Positions 22,754-32,182 of a stretch of DNA of 42,792 bases are shown piece after piece. This DNA comes from Dietzia cercidiphylli (GTDB taxonomy: Bacteria > Actinomycetota > Actinomycetes > Mycobacteriales > Mycobacteriaceae), in assembly GCF_014145145.1 (NCBI RefSeq), contig NZ_JAALEA010000022.1, positions 1 to 42,792 of the forward strand, in the 5' to 3' direction. Positions within the stretch are counted from its first letter, which is position 1. Each line of letters starts with the position of its first letter. The notes under the pieces are model-generated. The model saw nothing but the letters and a program-made list of their open reading frames with translations, made no database searches and was not told the DNA's origin. Both the position numbers and the translations under genes were made by a program.

Positions 22754-23097
22754 CCATGGCAACGAAGGAAGAGACGATCAAGGTCAAGTGGGCGGCCCAC
22801 TCGGACCCGAGCAAGGTCGGCAAGACCGAGGAACTGCGGCCGCGGGAGGCACGCGCCGCGGTCCGCACCGGGCAGGCGCAGTACGTCAGCGAGAAGGACG
22901 TACCTCCGGCCCGGCCGTCGATGCACACGCGCGCGGCATCACTGGAGAAGGCCAAGAGCAAGGACGGCGACGAGGCCGCCCCGACCGAGCGGCCGCAGAC
23001 CGCCGCCGACACTGACGCTGATGGGGCGGCCCTGGATGACGCGGTCGCCGCGGCCGACTCCTCGCAGCCGGCCGCGAAGGCTCCCCGGAAGCGGTAG
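22750..23097 (+). CDS. Structural-region hypothetical protein
   Basis: 115 aa from the ATG at 22750 (ATGA overlap; ATG 22756 possible). N-terminal KVKWAAHSDPSKVGKTEELR and an acidic Ala-rich tail ending APRKR. Its start resembles small capsid-associated proteins of actinophages. Function unknown. Confidence 0.55.
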   Translation: MTMATKEETIKVKWAAHSDPSKVGKTEELRPREARAAVRTGQAQYVSEKDVPPARPSMHTRAASLEKAKSKDGDEAAPTERPQTAADTDADGAALDDAVAAADSSQPAAKAPRKR

Positions 23098-23100
23098 GCC

Positions 23101-23484
23101 ATGGCTGACGTCGACATCGAGTCCGAGCTCGTCGCCCACCTCAAGCCGGTCCTCGATGAGCTGGGAGCGGCCGGGGTGGGCCCCGAGATGCGCCCGGACA
23201 GTCCGCTCCCGTTCATTCAGGTGACCGCGCTGCCGGCTACCCAGGAGCTCCAGTCATGGGACGGGCGGCTGTCCCTCGACCGCCTGGACGCCGACGTCGA
23301 CGTCTACGCGGCCAAGAAGGTCACGGCCCGGGACGTGGGCCAGGCCGTGCGAGCGCGACTGGCGGTGCCGCTGGCCTCGCGCGCGGCGACGATTAGCCGT
23401 CGTCCGGCCCTGACACCCCGCCCCGACAGGAACGAGAACGTCCGCCGCTACGGCGCGGCCGTGAGTTTCCTCGCCCGCTCGTAG
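23101..23484 (+). CDS. Tail terminator protein
   Basis: 127 aa alpha/beta protein (ELVAHLKPVLDELGAAGVGP, then LSLDRLDADVDVYAAKKVTA) typical of siphovirus tail terminators that cap the tube before joining to the head. It directly precedes the tail tube gene. Followed by a terminator hairpin. Confidence 0.75.
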   Translation: MADVDIESELVAHLKPVLDELGAAGVGPEMRPDSPLPFIQVTALPATQELQSWDGRLSLDRLDADVDVYAAKKVTARDVGQAVRARLAVPLASRAATISRRPALTPRPDRNENVRRYGAAVSFLARS

Positions 23485-23501
23485 CGGGACCCACCACCGA
23501 C

Positions 23502-23527
23502 GAAGCCCCCGAATCCTCGGGGGCTTC
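23502..23527 (+). terminator. Hairpin terminator before tail tube gene
   Basis: Perfect 11-bp stem GAAGCCCCCGA/TCGGGGGCTTC with an ATCC loop. Only a short ATTT lies downstream, so termination may be partial, allowing tail gene expression to be set apart from that of the neck genes. Confidence 0.7.
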
Positions 23528-23549
23528 ACGCATTTCAGGAAGGAACGCT

Positions 23550-24143
23550 ATGAGCACCCCGATTGGCGACAACTACGACGACGAACTGGTCCGCATGGGC
23601 GTGACCGGGCAGCTGATGTACGCACCCCTGGGCACGATCGCCCCCGACGGGATGGCCGAGTGGGCCGAGGAGTTCATCGACCTGGGCTGGATCTCCGACG
23701 AGGGGATCACCGAGTCGGTCGACGAGTCCTCCGAGGGTTTCACCCCCTGGCAGGCCACGGCAGAGGTCCGCGAGGACATCACCAGCGTGCTGATCACGTG
23801 GGAGACCACCCTGTGGACCACGTCGTACGACACGGTCGCGCTGTACTTCCGCAAGCAGGAAGCGGACATGACCCGCAACGCGGACGGCTCGATCGAGTTC
23901 GTCGACGGCAACATCCCGAAGAAGCACCGCGTGTTCTTCGGCATCGACGTCATCGACGACCCGTACCGGCGCCGCATCGAGATCCCCAACGGCGGCATTT
24001 CCGAGCGCGGTGGCCAGACGTACACGAAGGGCTCGCTGATCGGGTACCCCATCACGATCAAGGGCTACCTCACGGCGCAGGGCTGGTCCTGCAAGCGCAA
24101 GTTCCTCGAGGGCTGGGACCTGCCCACCCCGGCCACCCCCTGA
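23550..24143 (+). CDS. Major tail (tube) protein
   Basis: 197 aa. It forms the hexameric tube around the tape measure. Family features include AEWAEEFIDLGWISDEGITE and the repeated beta segments ending SLIGYPITIKGYLTAQGW. The strong AGGAAGGA ribosome site fits a highly expressed protein. Position just before the tail chaperones is standard. Confidence 0.88.
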   Translation: MSTPIGDNYDDELVRMGVTGQLMYAPLGTIAPDGMAEWAEEFIDLGWISDEGITESVDESSEGFTPWQATAEVREDITSVLITWETTLWTTSYDTVALYFRKQEADMTRNADGSIEFVDGNIPKKHRVFFGIDVIDDPYRRRIEIPNGGISERGGQTYTKGSLIGYPITIKGYLTAQGWSCKRKFLEGWDLPTPATP

Positions 24144-24160
24144 TCCGTCCTCCCCCATTC

Positions 24161-24228
24161 GGCCGCCCTCGGGCGGCCCCACTGACGGCCCCGGTCGTGC
24201 GCCTTGTCGGGCACGCGCGACCGGGGCC
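24161..24228 (+). terminator. Two GC-rich hairpins after tail tube gene
   Basis: First stem GGCCGCCC/GGGCGGCC (24161-24178) with a 2-base loop. Second stem GGCCCCGGTCG/CGACCGGGGCC (24187-24197 and 24218-24228), extended internally by GCGC pairs. No U-tract. They probably reduce read-through so that the tube protein is made in excess over the chaperones and tape measure. Confidence 0.65.
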
Positions 24229-24266
24229 ACCTCATGCCCGACAGCCCGACATGAAGGAGGCCCACC

Positions 24267-24653
24267 GTGGCCATGGACAAGTTCTCCGACAAGCCCATCG
24301 ACATCGACGCGATGCTCGCCAAGCGCGAGGAGGTCGTCGGAAGCGCCGACCGGTTCCCGTTCATCGCCCTCGGTGAGACGTGGTGGTGCATCGACCCGCG
24401 TCTCGCGGACGACTCTCTCCAGTACGACCTGGAGGATCTGCGCGACGATCTGGACGACGGGGAGATCGATTCCTCGGAGTTCCGGACCGCGCTGATTGAC
24501 CTGTACCTCGGCGACGAGCAGGGCGAGAAGTTCCGCGCTGCAGGCGGCCAGATGAAGCACATCAACGCCGCTCTCGAGGCCTACGCGGATACGCAGGCGG
24601 ACCCTACCCGGAGGTCCTCGCGCGCTACCCGGAGGCGTGTGAAGCGGCGCTGA
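24267..24653 (+). CDS. Tail assembly chaperone, short form
   Basis: 128 aa acidic protein (SKPIDIDAMLAKREE-type start, then DLEDLRDDLDDGEIDSSEFR) in the position of lambda gpG. The last 18 codons are Arg-rich and unlike protein, as expected where the long form normally leaves this frame. Chaperones coat the tape measure during tail assembly. Ribosome site AAGGAGG. Confidence 0.85.
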   Translation: MAMDKFSDKPIDIDAMLAKREEVVGSADRFPFIALGETWWCIDPRLADDSLQYDLEDLRDDLDDGEIDSSEFRTALIDLYLGDEQGEKFRAAGGQMKHINAALEAYADTQADPTRRSSRATRRRVKRR

Positions 24654-25048
24654 TCGCTCAGTATCCGTCGCTCGGTGATCCCGTCGCCGCCTTCTGGCGC
24701 GGCGAGATCACCGTGCGGATGCTCGTCTCTCTGATCAATGGCCTGCCACCTACGTCGGCGCTGCATCGGGCTCAGAACGACGGCCAGTTGTGGACGTGGA
24801 ACGAGGCGCTGCAGTGGCAGCAGATCCACCTGCTCAAGGTGATCGACCAGCGCCTGGTCTGGCAGAAGCGCAAGAAGCCGAAGATGCCGAAGTTCCGTCC
24901 GTACCCGTGGTCGAAGGACGAGAAGAAGCTCGGCAACCTCGGCGGCAAATCGGCCAGCAAGGCACTCGAAGTGCTGCGGTCGCTACGCCCCGGCGGCGGC
25001 GCCGGGCGTAATGCCCCGGCGGCGGGCGTGAAGGTTTCAACCGACTAG
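24599..25048 (+). CDS. Tail assembly chaperone extension, -1 frame
   Basis: The -1 frame opens around PYPEVLARYPEACEAALIAQ and runs to 25048, giving about 149 residues with a conserved-looking core (FWRGEITVRMLVSLINGLPP, WTWNEALQWQQIHLLKVIDQ). It has no own ribosome site at its beginning, so a programmed -1 slip in or near GGACCCTACCCGG (24599-24611) should yield a G-T fusion of about 260 aa. The exact slippery codons are not certain; an internal ATG at 24719 exists but would cut the domain. Confidence 0.75.
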   Translation, partial: GPYPEVLARYPEACEAALIAQYPSLGDPVAAFWRGEITVRMLVSLINGLPPTSALHRAQNDGQLWTWNEALQWQQIHLLKVIDQRLVWQKRKKPKMPKFRPYPWSKDEKKLGNLGGKSASKALEVLRSLRPGGGAGRNAPAAGVKVSTD

Positions 25049-25064
25049 CAAGGGGGTGGCGTTG

Positions 25065-28000
25065 GTGGCTGTGGACAGTGACGTCGTATGGGTTCCGACG
25101 CTGCCCTCCCTGTCGGACTTCGCGAAGGAGCTCGACAAGGGCACCAAGGGCGCGGGCACCAAGGTCGGCGAGCGCGTCGGCAAGGAGATCGCTTCCGGTG
25201 TCGAGCGATCGAAGGCCGCGGTCGACAAGGCCTCTGAGGTCGCGGAGAAGGCCCACAACAAGGTTGCGGACGCAGCAGGCAAGGTGCGCATCGCCGAGGA
25301 GCAGCTTGCCCGGGCCCGCGATTCTGGCGACACGCTGAAGATCGCCCGTGCCCAGGAACAGCTGGCGACTGCCCAGCGACGCGTGTCCGAGGCGACGACC
25401 GCGGCTGAGAACGCGGATAAGTCCCTGACGTCGAAGCGGGACAAGCTGGCCCGGGCGACTGACGACTCGGCCCAGGCGGCCCGTGAGAACGCGGACGCCC
25501 TCGAAATGGGCGAAGGCTCGATGGCGAGCTTCGGCGGCGGTATCGACGGGCTCGTCGGCAAGCTCGGCGGCCTCGCTGCCGGTCTCGGCGGCATCGTCGC
25601 CTCCGCCGACGCGATGATGGAAGGCCTCGACCAGGACCGCCTGGGCGACAAGCTCGCAGCGCAGCTCGGGGCGACCCCTGAGATGGCCGCAGAGTTCGGC
25701 GACATGGCGGGCAGCCTGTACGCGCAGGCGTACGGCGATTCATTCGAGGACGTCAACGACGCACTGCGCGGCGTGTGGCAACAGGGGTTGGTCGACGAGG
25801 ACGCGACGAACGCTCAGATCGAGTCGATCACCGCCAAGGTGCTGGACCTGACCACGGCGTTCGATCAGGATCTCGCGGGCGCCACGGGCGCGATCGGCAC
25901 CATGCTCAAGACCGGGCTCGCGCCCGATGCCGACGCGGCCATGGACATCCTCACACGCGGCTTCCAGCAGGGGGCCGATAAGGCGGGCGACCTCCTCGAC
26001 ACCATGACGGAGTACCCGGCGCTGTTCCAGGCGCTCGGGATCGACGGGCAGACCGCGACGGGCCTCATCGCGCAGGGCATGGCCGGCGGTGCTCGTAGCG
26101 CCGACCTCGTCGCGGATGCCCTCAAGGAGTTCCAGATCCGCGCGATCGACGGATCGAAGGCCTCGGCGGAGGCGTACGGGACCATCGGTCTCAACGCCGA
26201 GGAGATGACCGCGAAGATCGCCGCCGGCGGCGAGGGGGCCCGCGAGGGCCTCGATCAGGTCCTCGACGGCCTGCGGGCCATGGAAGACCCAGTCGAGCGC
26301 AACGCCGCCGCGGTCGGACTGTTCGGCACCCAGGCTGAGGACCTGGGCGGGGCCCTGTTCGATCTGGACCCGTCTACAGCGGTCCAAGCACTCGGGGACG
26401 TTGGCGGCGCGGCCGAGGAGATGGGCAACACCCTCAACGACAACGCGGCGACGCGACTCGAAGAGTTCAAGCGGTCGGCGCAGCAGTTCGCCATCGACAG
26501 TGCGGGCGGCTTCATCGGCTGGGTGTCAGAGAACATCGACCTGCTGAAGAACCTGGGCATCGTCCTCGGAGTGACCGCCATCGCGCTCGGCGGGGTAGCG
26601 ATCGCCTCCGGCATCCTCACTGCCGGTTCGCTCCTGACATGGGTCCGGAACCTGACGATTGCGCAGTGGCTACTCAACTCCGCGATGCTCGCGAACCCGT
26701 GGACGTGGGTAGTTCTGGCCATCGCCGGACTGGTCGCCGCGTTCGTCATCCTGTGGAACAAGTCCGAGGCCTTCCGCGGCTTCTGGATCGGCCTGTGGGA
26801 CTCGATCAAGAACGCGGCGGCCTGGGCGTGGCAGAACGTCATCAAGCCCGTGTGGGATGCGATGAAGGCCGCCTTCTCCGCTCTGGGCGCCTTCTTCGGC
26901 TGGGTGTGGACCTCCCTGATCAAGCCCGCGTGGGACGCCTTGGGCGCCGGGATCGCGTGGGTCTGGAACGCGATTATCCGGCCCGCCTGGGACGCACTGA
27001 AGGCCGCGCTCGGCGCGGTCGGCGCGTTCTTCGGCTGGGTGTGGACCTCAGTCATCAAGCCGACCTGGGACGCGCTCGGTGCGGGGATCGCGTGGGTGTG
27101 GGAGAACGTCATCCGCCCCAACTGGGACGCGCTCAAGTGGGCCCTCGGCGCGGTCGGTGACTTCTTCTCCTGGGTGTGGAACAGCGTCATCAAGCCCACC
27201 TGGGACGCCCTCGGCGCCGGTATCGCCTGGGTCGCTGACAACGTCGTGCACCCCGTGTTCGATGGCCTCAAGACCGGACTCGGATTCGTGGAGACCGCGT
27301 TCCAGAAGGCGGTCGACTTCATCGGCCAGATGTGGGACCGCATCAAGGGCATCACCGCCAAGCCGGTGAAGTTCGTCATCGAGGACGTCTACAACAACGG
27401 CATCCGTGAGGTGTGGAACAAGGTCGCCGGCTGGCTCGGTCTAGAGGAACTCGGGAAGATGCCGATGCCCGAGACTCTCGGCGCATACGCAGCCGGCGGT
27501 GTCCTGCCCGGCTACACACCGGGACACGACGTGTACCAGTTCGTCGAACCGTCGACGGGTATGACCATTGACCTGTCGGGCGGCGAGTCGATCATGGTGC
27601 CGGAGTGGACTAGGGCGATCGGCGGACCGGCCGAGGTTGCCCGGCAGAACCGGGCCGCGCGTAGCGGCAATCTCGGTGGGTTCGCCGACGGCGGCACCCT
27701 GCCGGGCTGGGAGAAGCTGACCAGCCCTATCCAGTTCGCAATGGCGCGCGCGGTCGGGGCGGCGTTCCCGAATCAGGTCATCACCTCGGGCACCCGCTAC
27801 GAGGACGTGGGGTCGGGCTACGACAACCACATGGCGCAGCGGGCGGTCGACTTCGGTCCATCGGGAGCTCTCGCGGCGTGGATCGCTCGGGAGTACCCGA
27901 ACACGATCGAGTTGTTCTGGGATCCGGGGCCGAACCTTAAGAACGGCGCCCCGACTGGCGCGATCGGTGGGCACTCCGACCACGTCCACTGGGCGATGGC

Positions 28001-29309
28001 CGAGATCGCCGACCCGTACACAGGCGAGGTGATCTCGCACGACGGGCCTGGCGGGAACGGTGCCGGCGGCGGCGGTCTGTCGATGGTGCGGGCGATGGTG
28101 TCGCGGGCGTTCTCGACGATCATCGACCCGATCCTCGAGGCGATGCCCGACTTCGGTGGCGGGCTGTGGGGCGAGATGCCGGGCGCGCTGATCGGCAAAC
28201 TCGTAGACGGTGCGAAAGAGCACCTGGGGTCGCTGGCCGGCGTGTTCGGTGGCGGCTCGTCGCTGGACCTGTCTGGGATCGCCGGGGACAACCTGACGAT
28301 CGGGCAGGCCGCGGCCGAGATGGTCGGCTGGACGGGCGGCGAGTGGGCCGCGCTCAAGGAGTTGTGGACGCGGGAGTCGGGCTGGAACAACAACGCCCAG
28401 AACCCGACCTCGACTGCGTACGGCATCGCACAGTTCCTCGACTCCACGTGGGCCCCGTACGGGCCCAAGACCTCCGACCCCGCCAAGCAGATCGAGTACG
28501 GCATCCGCTACATCCAGCAGCGGTACGGCACCCCGTCTGCGGCGGTCGCGTTCCACGACGCGAACAACTGGTACGACCAGGGCGGTGTCCTCGCCGAGGG
28601 CATCACCGTGGCTCACAACGAGTCCGGTAAGCCGGAGGCGATCCTGACCAACCAGCAGTGGCGGGACGTCTCCGCGCTGGTGCACGAGCTGCAGTTCCTG
28701 ACCCCCGAGATGAAGCGGTGGGTCGACGAAGGCCTCGCCGAGCTCGAGCGGTTCGCCAACGCGGCCGAGAAGGGGTTCACCGCGTGGGCGGCCGCGACCA
28801 CCGAACAGGGCCGCATGGGGTCGCCGGAGGAGTTCGCGCAGCACTTCGGCACCGCACTCGGTCTCGACGTGGCCGACAGTGCCCTGGGCATGGTCGGTCT
28901 CGGCGGGATCCTGGGCGGTCAGCTCAACGACTCCACCCGGAACCTGCTGCACGCGATCATCGACGGACCGATCGGCGGCGAGGCCGCACTCCTCGACGAC
29001 GACGGCCGGGTCATCGGCACGAAGCTCGACGACCCCGCCGCCGCCGTGCCGGACGACCTCAGCGGCCTCGACATGTCGGCGCCGGTGGTGCCGTCGGTCG
29101 ACGGTGAGGCCGACATCTCGGCCGAGCAGCTACCCGCGGGCACCTCGGTGACCGTGGCGCTGCCCGCCGGCAAGACGGCGTACACGGACGAGGAGGTCAA
29201 GCAGATGCTCGACGAGCTCGACCAGCGCGTCGACGACCTGGAAATCCGTGTGACCGATTCCGACAACGCTCCCGCTCCGCTCGGTGCGGGCGTGTCCGGG
29301 ATCGTCTGA
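25065..29309 (+). CDS. Tape measure protein with peptidase- and transglycosylase-like domains
   Basis: About 1414 aa; sets tail length. N-terminal coiled coil (residues 30-145), a TP901-type core, membrane-like helices near 495-555 (LGIVLGVTAIALGGVAIASG and TWVVLAIAGLVAAFVILW), then Trp-rich repeats (580-742). Residues 888-981 look like an M15-type peptidase (NHMAQRAVDFG, GGHSDHVHWAM). Residues 1080-1175 look like a lytic transglycosylase (LKELWTRESGWNNNAQNPTS, YGIAQFLDSTW), with Glu in TRESGW as likely catalyst. These would open peptidoglycan during DNA entry. The start at GTG 25065 is 8 bases after AAGGGGG; GTG 25056 is possible. Confidence 0.93.
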   Translation: MAVDSDVVWVPTLPSLSDFAKELDKGTKGAGTKVGERVGKEIASGVERSKAAVDKASEVAEKAHNKVADAAGKVRIAEEQLARARDSGDTLKIARAQEQLATAQRRVSEATTAAENADKSLTSKRDKLARATDDSAQAARENADALEMGEGSMASFGGGIDGLVGKLGGLAAGLGGIVASADAMMEGLDQDRLGDKLAAQLGATPEMAAEFGDMAGSLYAQAYGDSFEDVNDALRGVWQQGLVDEDATNAQIESITAKVLDLTTAFDQDLAGATGAIGTMLKTGLAPDADAAMDILTRGFQQGADKAGDLLDTMTEYPALFQALGIDGQTATGLIAQGMAGGARSADLVADALKEFQIRAIDGSKASAEAYGTIGLNAEEMTAKIAAGGEGAREGLDQVLDGLRAMEDPVERNAAAVGLFGTQAEDLGGALFDLDPSTAVQALGDVGGAAEEMGNTLNDNAATRLEEFKRSAQQFAIDSAGGFIGWVSENIDLLKNLGIVLGVTAIALGGVAIASGILTAGSLLTWVRNLTIAQWLLNSAMLANPWTWVVLAIAGLVAAFVILWNKSEAFRGFWIGLWDSIKNAAAWAWQNVIKPVWDAMKAAFSALGAFFGWVWTSLIKPAWDALGAGIAWVWNAIIRPAWDALKAALGAVGAFFGWVWTSVIKPTWDALGAGIAWVWENVIRPNWDALKWALGAVGDFFSWVWNSVIKPTWDALGAGIAWVADNVVHPVFDGLKTGLGFVETAFQKAVDFIGQMWDRIKGITAKPVKFVIEDVYNNGIREVWNKVAGWLGLEELGKMPMPETLGAYAAGGVLPGYTPGHDVYQFVEPSTGMTIDLSGGESIMVPEWTRAIGGPAEVARQNRAARSGNLGGFADGGTLPGWEKLTSPIQFAMARAVGAAFPNQVITSGTRYEDVGSGYDNHMAQRAVDFGPSGALAAWIAREYPNTIELFWDPGPNLKNGAPTGAIGGHSDHVHWAMAEIADPYTGEVISHDGPGGNGAGGGGLSMVRAMVSRAFSTIIDPILEAMPDFGGGLWGEMPGALIGKLVDGAKEHLGSLAGVFGGGSSLDLSGIAGDNLTIGQAAAEMVGWTGGEWAALKELWTRESGWNNNAQNPTSTAYGIAQFLDSTWAPYGPKTSDPAKQIEYGIRYIQQRYGTPSAAVAFHDANNWYDQGGVLAEGITVAHNESGKPEAILTNQQWRDVSALVHELQFLTPEMKRWVDEGLAELERFANAAEKGFTAWAAATTEQGRMGSPEEFAQHFGTALGLDVADSALGMVGLGGILGGQLNDSTRNLLHAIIDGPIGGEAALLDDDGRVIGTKLDDPAAAVPDDLSGLDMSAPVVPSVDGEADISAEQLPAGTSVTVALPAGKTAYTDEEVKQMLDELDQRVDDLEIRVTDSDNAPAPLGAGVSGIV
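26800..27290 (+). repeat. Trp-rich tandem repeats in tape measure gene
   Basis: The protein repeats a unit like FFGWVWTSVIKPTWDALGAG IAWVW about every 40-45 residues, four times, with half-units of about 20 residues (VIKPxWDALxxA). DNA of the copies is also similar. Gain or loss of units would change tail length in steps. Confidence 0.8.
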
Positions 29310-29328
29310 CCGTGGAAGGGGGCTGCCT

Positions 29329-30132
29329 GTGATCACCCTGGCATACGCGGGAGTCGACTCCTCGGAATGGACTCTCGTCGGTGAGAGGCAGGGCGCGCAG
29401 GGCGCGGAGGCGGCGAAGGTGTCCGGCTTCATCGCCTCCCCCGACACGACGGTGGAGGCGCGCCCTGCCCGCACCGGGCATGTGGTGTCGGGGTTCACGG
29501 TGCCGCCGATGACCGGCACCCTCGACCTGACGGTGTCCTCGCAGTTGGTCGACGGCGAGACTCGTGAGCTGGACGAGATCTTCGACGCGCTCGCTCTCGC
29601 GTGGTCGCCGCTCGTCGACGGGGAGCTGACGTGGGTCTCGGACCGCGGCGTGTTGATGCGCACGCGGGCGCGGCTCGCCTCGGGTGGGTTCCCGATGCCT
29701 GATCGGTCCCCGACCGAGCGGGCGCCGGGGCAGCCGGTGCGGCGGGTGGCGCTGTCGCTGTCGGTGCAGTGCCTCGACGGGCTGTGGATCGGCCCGCAGT
29801 CGGCGCCGTACACCGGCGCCGTGCAGGTGTACAACGCCGGGGACCTGGATGACTACCCACGTATCGAGTGGGCCGGGGCCGGCGCGACGGTGGCCGGTCC
29901 GGGGATCCCGGAGTTCACTCTGCCGACCACTGCGGTGCCGGCGGTCTGGGACACCGATCCCGCGACCGGCGGGATGGTGACGATCGACGGCCAGCCCGCC
30001 ACGGCGCTGCGCCAGCAGATGCGCGGCCGGGTCGCCCCGGTCCCGATCGAGCCCGGCACGACCGCGCCGTGGACGTTCACCGGCTGCACCGCAGTGGTGC
30101 AGCCGTTGTTCCTCAACCCGTGGGGGAGGTGA
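29329..30132 (+). CDS. Distal tail / minor tail protein
   Basis: 267 aa beta-rich protein directly after the tape measure, where the Dit-like hub is encoded. Contains VSGFTVPPMTGTLDLTVSSQ and DLDDYPRIEWAGAGATVAGP, which resemble siphovirus tail components. GTG 29329 has GGAAGGGGG upstream. Confidence 0.8.
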   Translation: MITLAYAGVDSSEWTLVGERQGAQGAEAAKVSGFIASPDTTVEARPARTGHVVSGFTVPPMTGTLDLTVSSQLVDGETRELDEIFDALALAWSPLVDGELTWVSDRGVLMRTRARLASGGFPMPDRSPTERAPGQPVRRVALSLSVQCLDGLWIGPQSAPYTGAVQVYNAGDLDDYPRIEWAGAGATVAGPGIPEFTLPTTAVPAVWDTDPATGGMVTIDGQPATALRQQMRGRVAPVPIEPGTTAPWTFTGCTAVVQPLFLNPWGR

Positions 30133-30135
30133 GTC

Positions 30136-31755
30136 GTGTCGGACTGGTCCGCTGAACGTCTGGCCACCACCGCCGCGGGTGGCGTGGTGATGAAGCTCCT
30201 CGACCGGCACATCGAACCGGTCGACGATCTGCACGGGTTCTTCGAGTGGGAGGGCCCGGAGGTGCCGAACGAGGAGGCGACGTTCGTCGGCTCCTATCCG
30301 GTGAACCACCCCGTGGTCGACACGCTCATCCCGCTCGGGTCACTGGACCCCTCCAAGCCGGAGGACACGTGGACCGAGCTGATCCACGCGGCGCAGTGGG
30401 TGCTCATCGAGACCGGGCAGGATCCCGTCACGGGCAAGCCGCATCGGCTGTTCTACCGGGTCATGCGGATCACCGACGGCCACGGCTCCAAGCGCGCGCG
30501 GGTGAAGATCGAGGCCGTCAGCCTGCATCGCTACGCCGCGCACATCACCTTCCAGGCTAGTCCCGGATTCCCGATCATCGCCCAGCCGAAGTACCGCGAC
30601 ATCCGCGCCGGGCAGAGCTTGAAGGTGATCAAGGAGTACTTCCTGGTCAACACGATGCGCGAGTTCCAGCCGGGCGCGATCGACGGCTGGGACCTGTGGG
30701 CCCCCGAGTCGTGGGAGAACGTCGTGGCCGACCAATGGGCGTGCATCGTCAACCCGATCAACGCCCCGGTCACCACCGCCATGACGATTCTCGACATGCG
30801 GTTCGACTCCGGCCTCGCGGCGGTGAAGGAGACCCTCGACGCCGCCGGCCTGTTGCTGACCCTGGACGTGTGGCTCGAGGGCGATCCGCAACCGTTCCCG
30901 GATCACACGATCCTGACCAAGCCGACCATCGTCCTCGACATCGTGCCCCGACAGTGGGACACCTCCACCACCGGACATGCCGGGGACCTGCTCAAGGGCC
31001 TCATCCGCACGTTCGACACCGAGGCCAACGCCCCGCGCATCGGCCTGGCCGACACCCCGTCCACCGCGGCCGGAGTGCCGGCGTGGGTGCTGTGGCAGCC
31101 CGAGCACATGGAGGCCGTGACGTCCGAGCTGACGATCGCCAAGTCGGACGTCTGGCACGTCACGGTCGGTGGCCGCTCGCCCGAGGCGATCAACAACATG
31201 CTCGGTCTCGGCGCGAAGGCGATCTTCGGCGGGCTGGGTGCGGCGCTGGCGATGGCGATCCCGGTGTTCGGCCCGGTCATCGTCGCCGCGGCGGACTTCC
31301 TTGGCGACGTCGTCGGCGAGGGCCTCAAGGACAAGCTGTTCGCTTGGTCCGAGGCTGCTGACCTCAAGCGCAAGGAGTGGCACGGCCGGTTCGCGAACCG
31401 CGACTCGGTCGGGGCCGGTGACGGCTGGACGATCGAGGCGTACCAGCAGGCGTACCAGATGCTCGCCCAGGGCGCCGGCGGCATCTCGATCGGATTCACC
31501 GTCGACGGCGGCGCCCCGTTCCGTTGGGGCGAAGACTACCGCAGCGGCGACCAGATGGGCGTGGTGCACCGCGGGATCATCTTCGCCACTTACGCCTCCA
31601 AGACGGTGATCAGTCAGAAGAAGGGCGACAAGCGGCTCCGCTCGGCGATCGAGCTCGGCGACCCGCGTGTCCGGGAGAACCCGACCGCCCTGTTCGCCCG
31701 GTCGATCAAGACGATCCAGAACTCGGTCGACCGCGTCAAGACCTTCATCATGTGA
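30136..31755 (+). CDS. Minor tail protein (Tal-like hub)
   Basis: 539 aa. Position after Dit and features such as DLHGFFEWEGPEVPNEEATF and IIAQPKYRDIRAGQSLKVIK match actinophage gp37/tail-hub proteins (Gp44-like family). Residues about 355-385 form a hydrophobic Ala/Gly/Ile segment (GGLGAALAMAIPVFGPVIVA) that could insert in the host membrane during DNA ejection. Role otherwise inferred from position. Confidence 0.8.
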   Translation: MSDWSAERLATTAAGGVVMKLLDRHIEPVDDLHGFFEWEGPEVPNEEATFVGSYPVNHPVVDTLIPLGSLDPSKPEDTWTELIHAAQWVLIETGQDPVTGKPHRLFYRVMRITDGHGSKRARVKIEAVSLHRYAAHITFQASPGFPIIAQPKYRDIRAGQSLKVIKEYFLVNTMREFQPGAIDGWDLWAPESWENVVADQWACIVNPINAPVTTAMTILDMRFDSGLAAVKETLDAAGLLLTLDVWLEGDPQPFPDHTILTKPTIVLDIVPRQWDTSTTGHAGDLLKGLIRTFDTEANAPRIGLADTPSTAAGVPAWVLWQPEHMEAVTSELTIAKSDVWHVTVGGRSPEAINNMLGLGAKAIFGGLGAALAMAIPVFGPVIVAAADFLGDVVGEGLKDKLFAWSEAADLKRKEWHGRFANRDSVGAGDGWTIEAYQQAYQMLAQGAGGISIGFTVDGGAPFRWGEDYRSGDQMGVVHRGIIFATYASKTVISQKKGDKRLRSAIELGDPRVRENPTALFARSIKTIQNSVDRVKTFIM

Positions 31756-31764
31756 GGAGAGACC

Positions 31765-32154
31765 ATGCCCGACGACAAGGTGCTCGACGAGCTGTACCCG
31801 TATCCGCGCGACCCGAAGTTTCACCCGTTGGCGTGCTTGTTCTTCAACATGCCGCACCTCGCGGTGGACGCCGACGGCGCGCACGCGATGGCGAAGTGGG
31901 TGTTCGACCATCTCGGTTGCGCCGGCCCAGGCACGGCGGCGCCGCCGACGGTGAAGTACGACGCTCTCGGCGGGTCCGGGGCTCCGCACGAGTTCGGGGT
32001 GTGGATCAAGGCCGAGGACGACCGGATGACGGTCCAGGTGACGACCCCGGAGAAGGATCTCACCGAGATGGACGAAGCGGAGCTCGCTGAGTACATCACC
32101 CACGCGAAGGCCGCCTTGGTGGCCAAGCGTGCCGGCACCGCGAAGGAGGCGTGA
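31765..32154 (+). CDS. Tail-region hypothetical protein
   Basis: 129 aa: DDKVLDELYPYPRDPKFHPL start, VWIKAEDDRMTVQVTTPEKD, acidic helical C-terminus ending AKEA. Proteins of this type lie between tail-hub and fibre genes of actinophages without known role. Ribosome site GGAGAG upstream. Confidence 0.65.
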   Translation: MPDDKVLDELYPYPRDPKFHPLACLFFNMPHLAVDADGAHAMAKWVFDHLGCAGPGTAAPPTVKYDALGGSGAPHEFGVWIKAEDDRMTVQVTTPEKDLTEMDEAELAEYITHAKAALVAKRAGTAKEA

Positions 32155-32182
32155 CCGCCCCTCGGAGTCCTGTCTGCACTGC

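Noticed and set aside
30340-32103. 587-aa minus-strand ORF
   Set aside because: Antisense shadow of the tail hub gene; Arg/His-rich and without family features.
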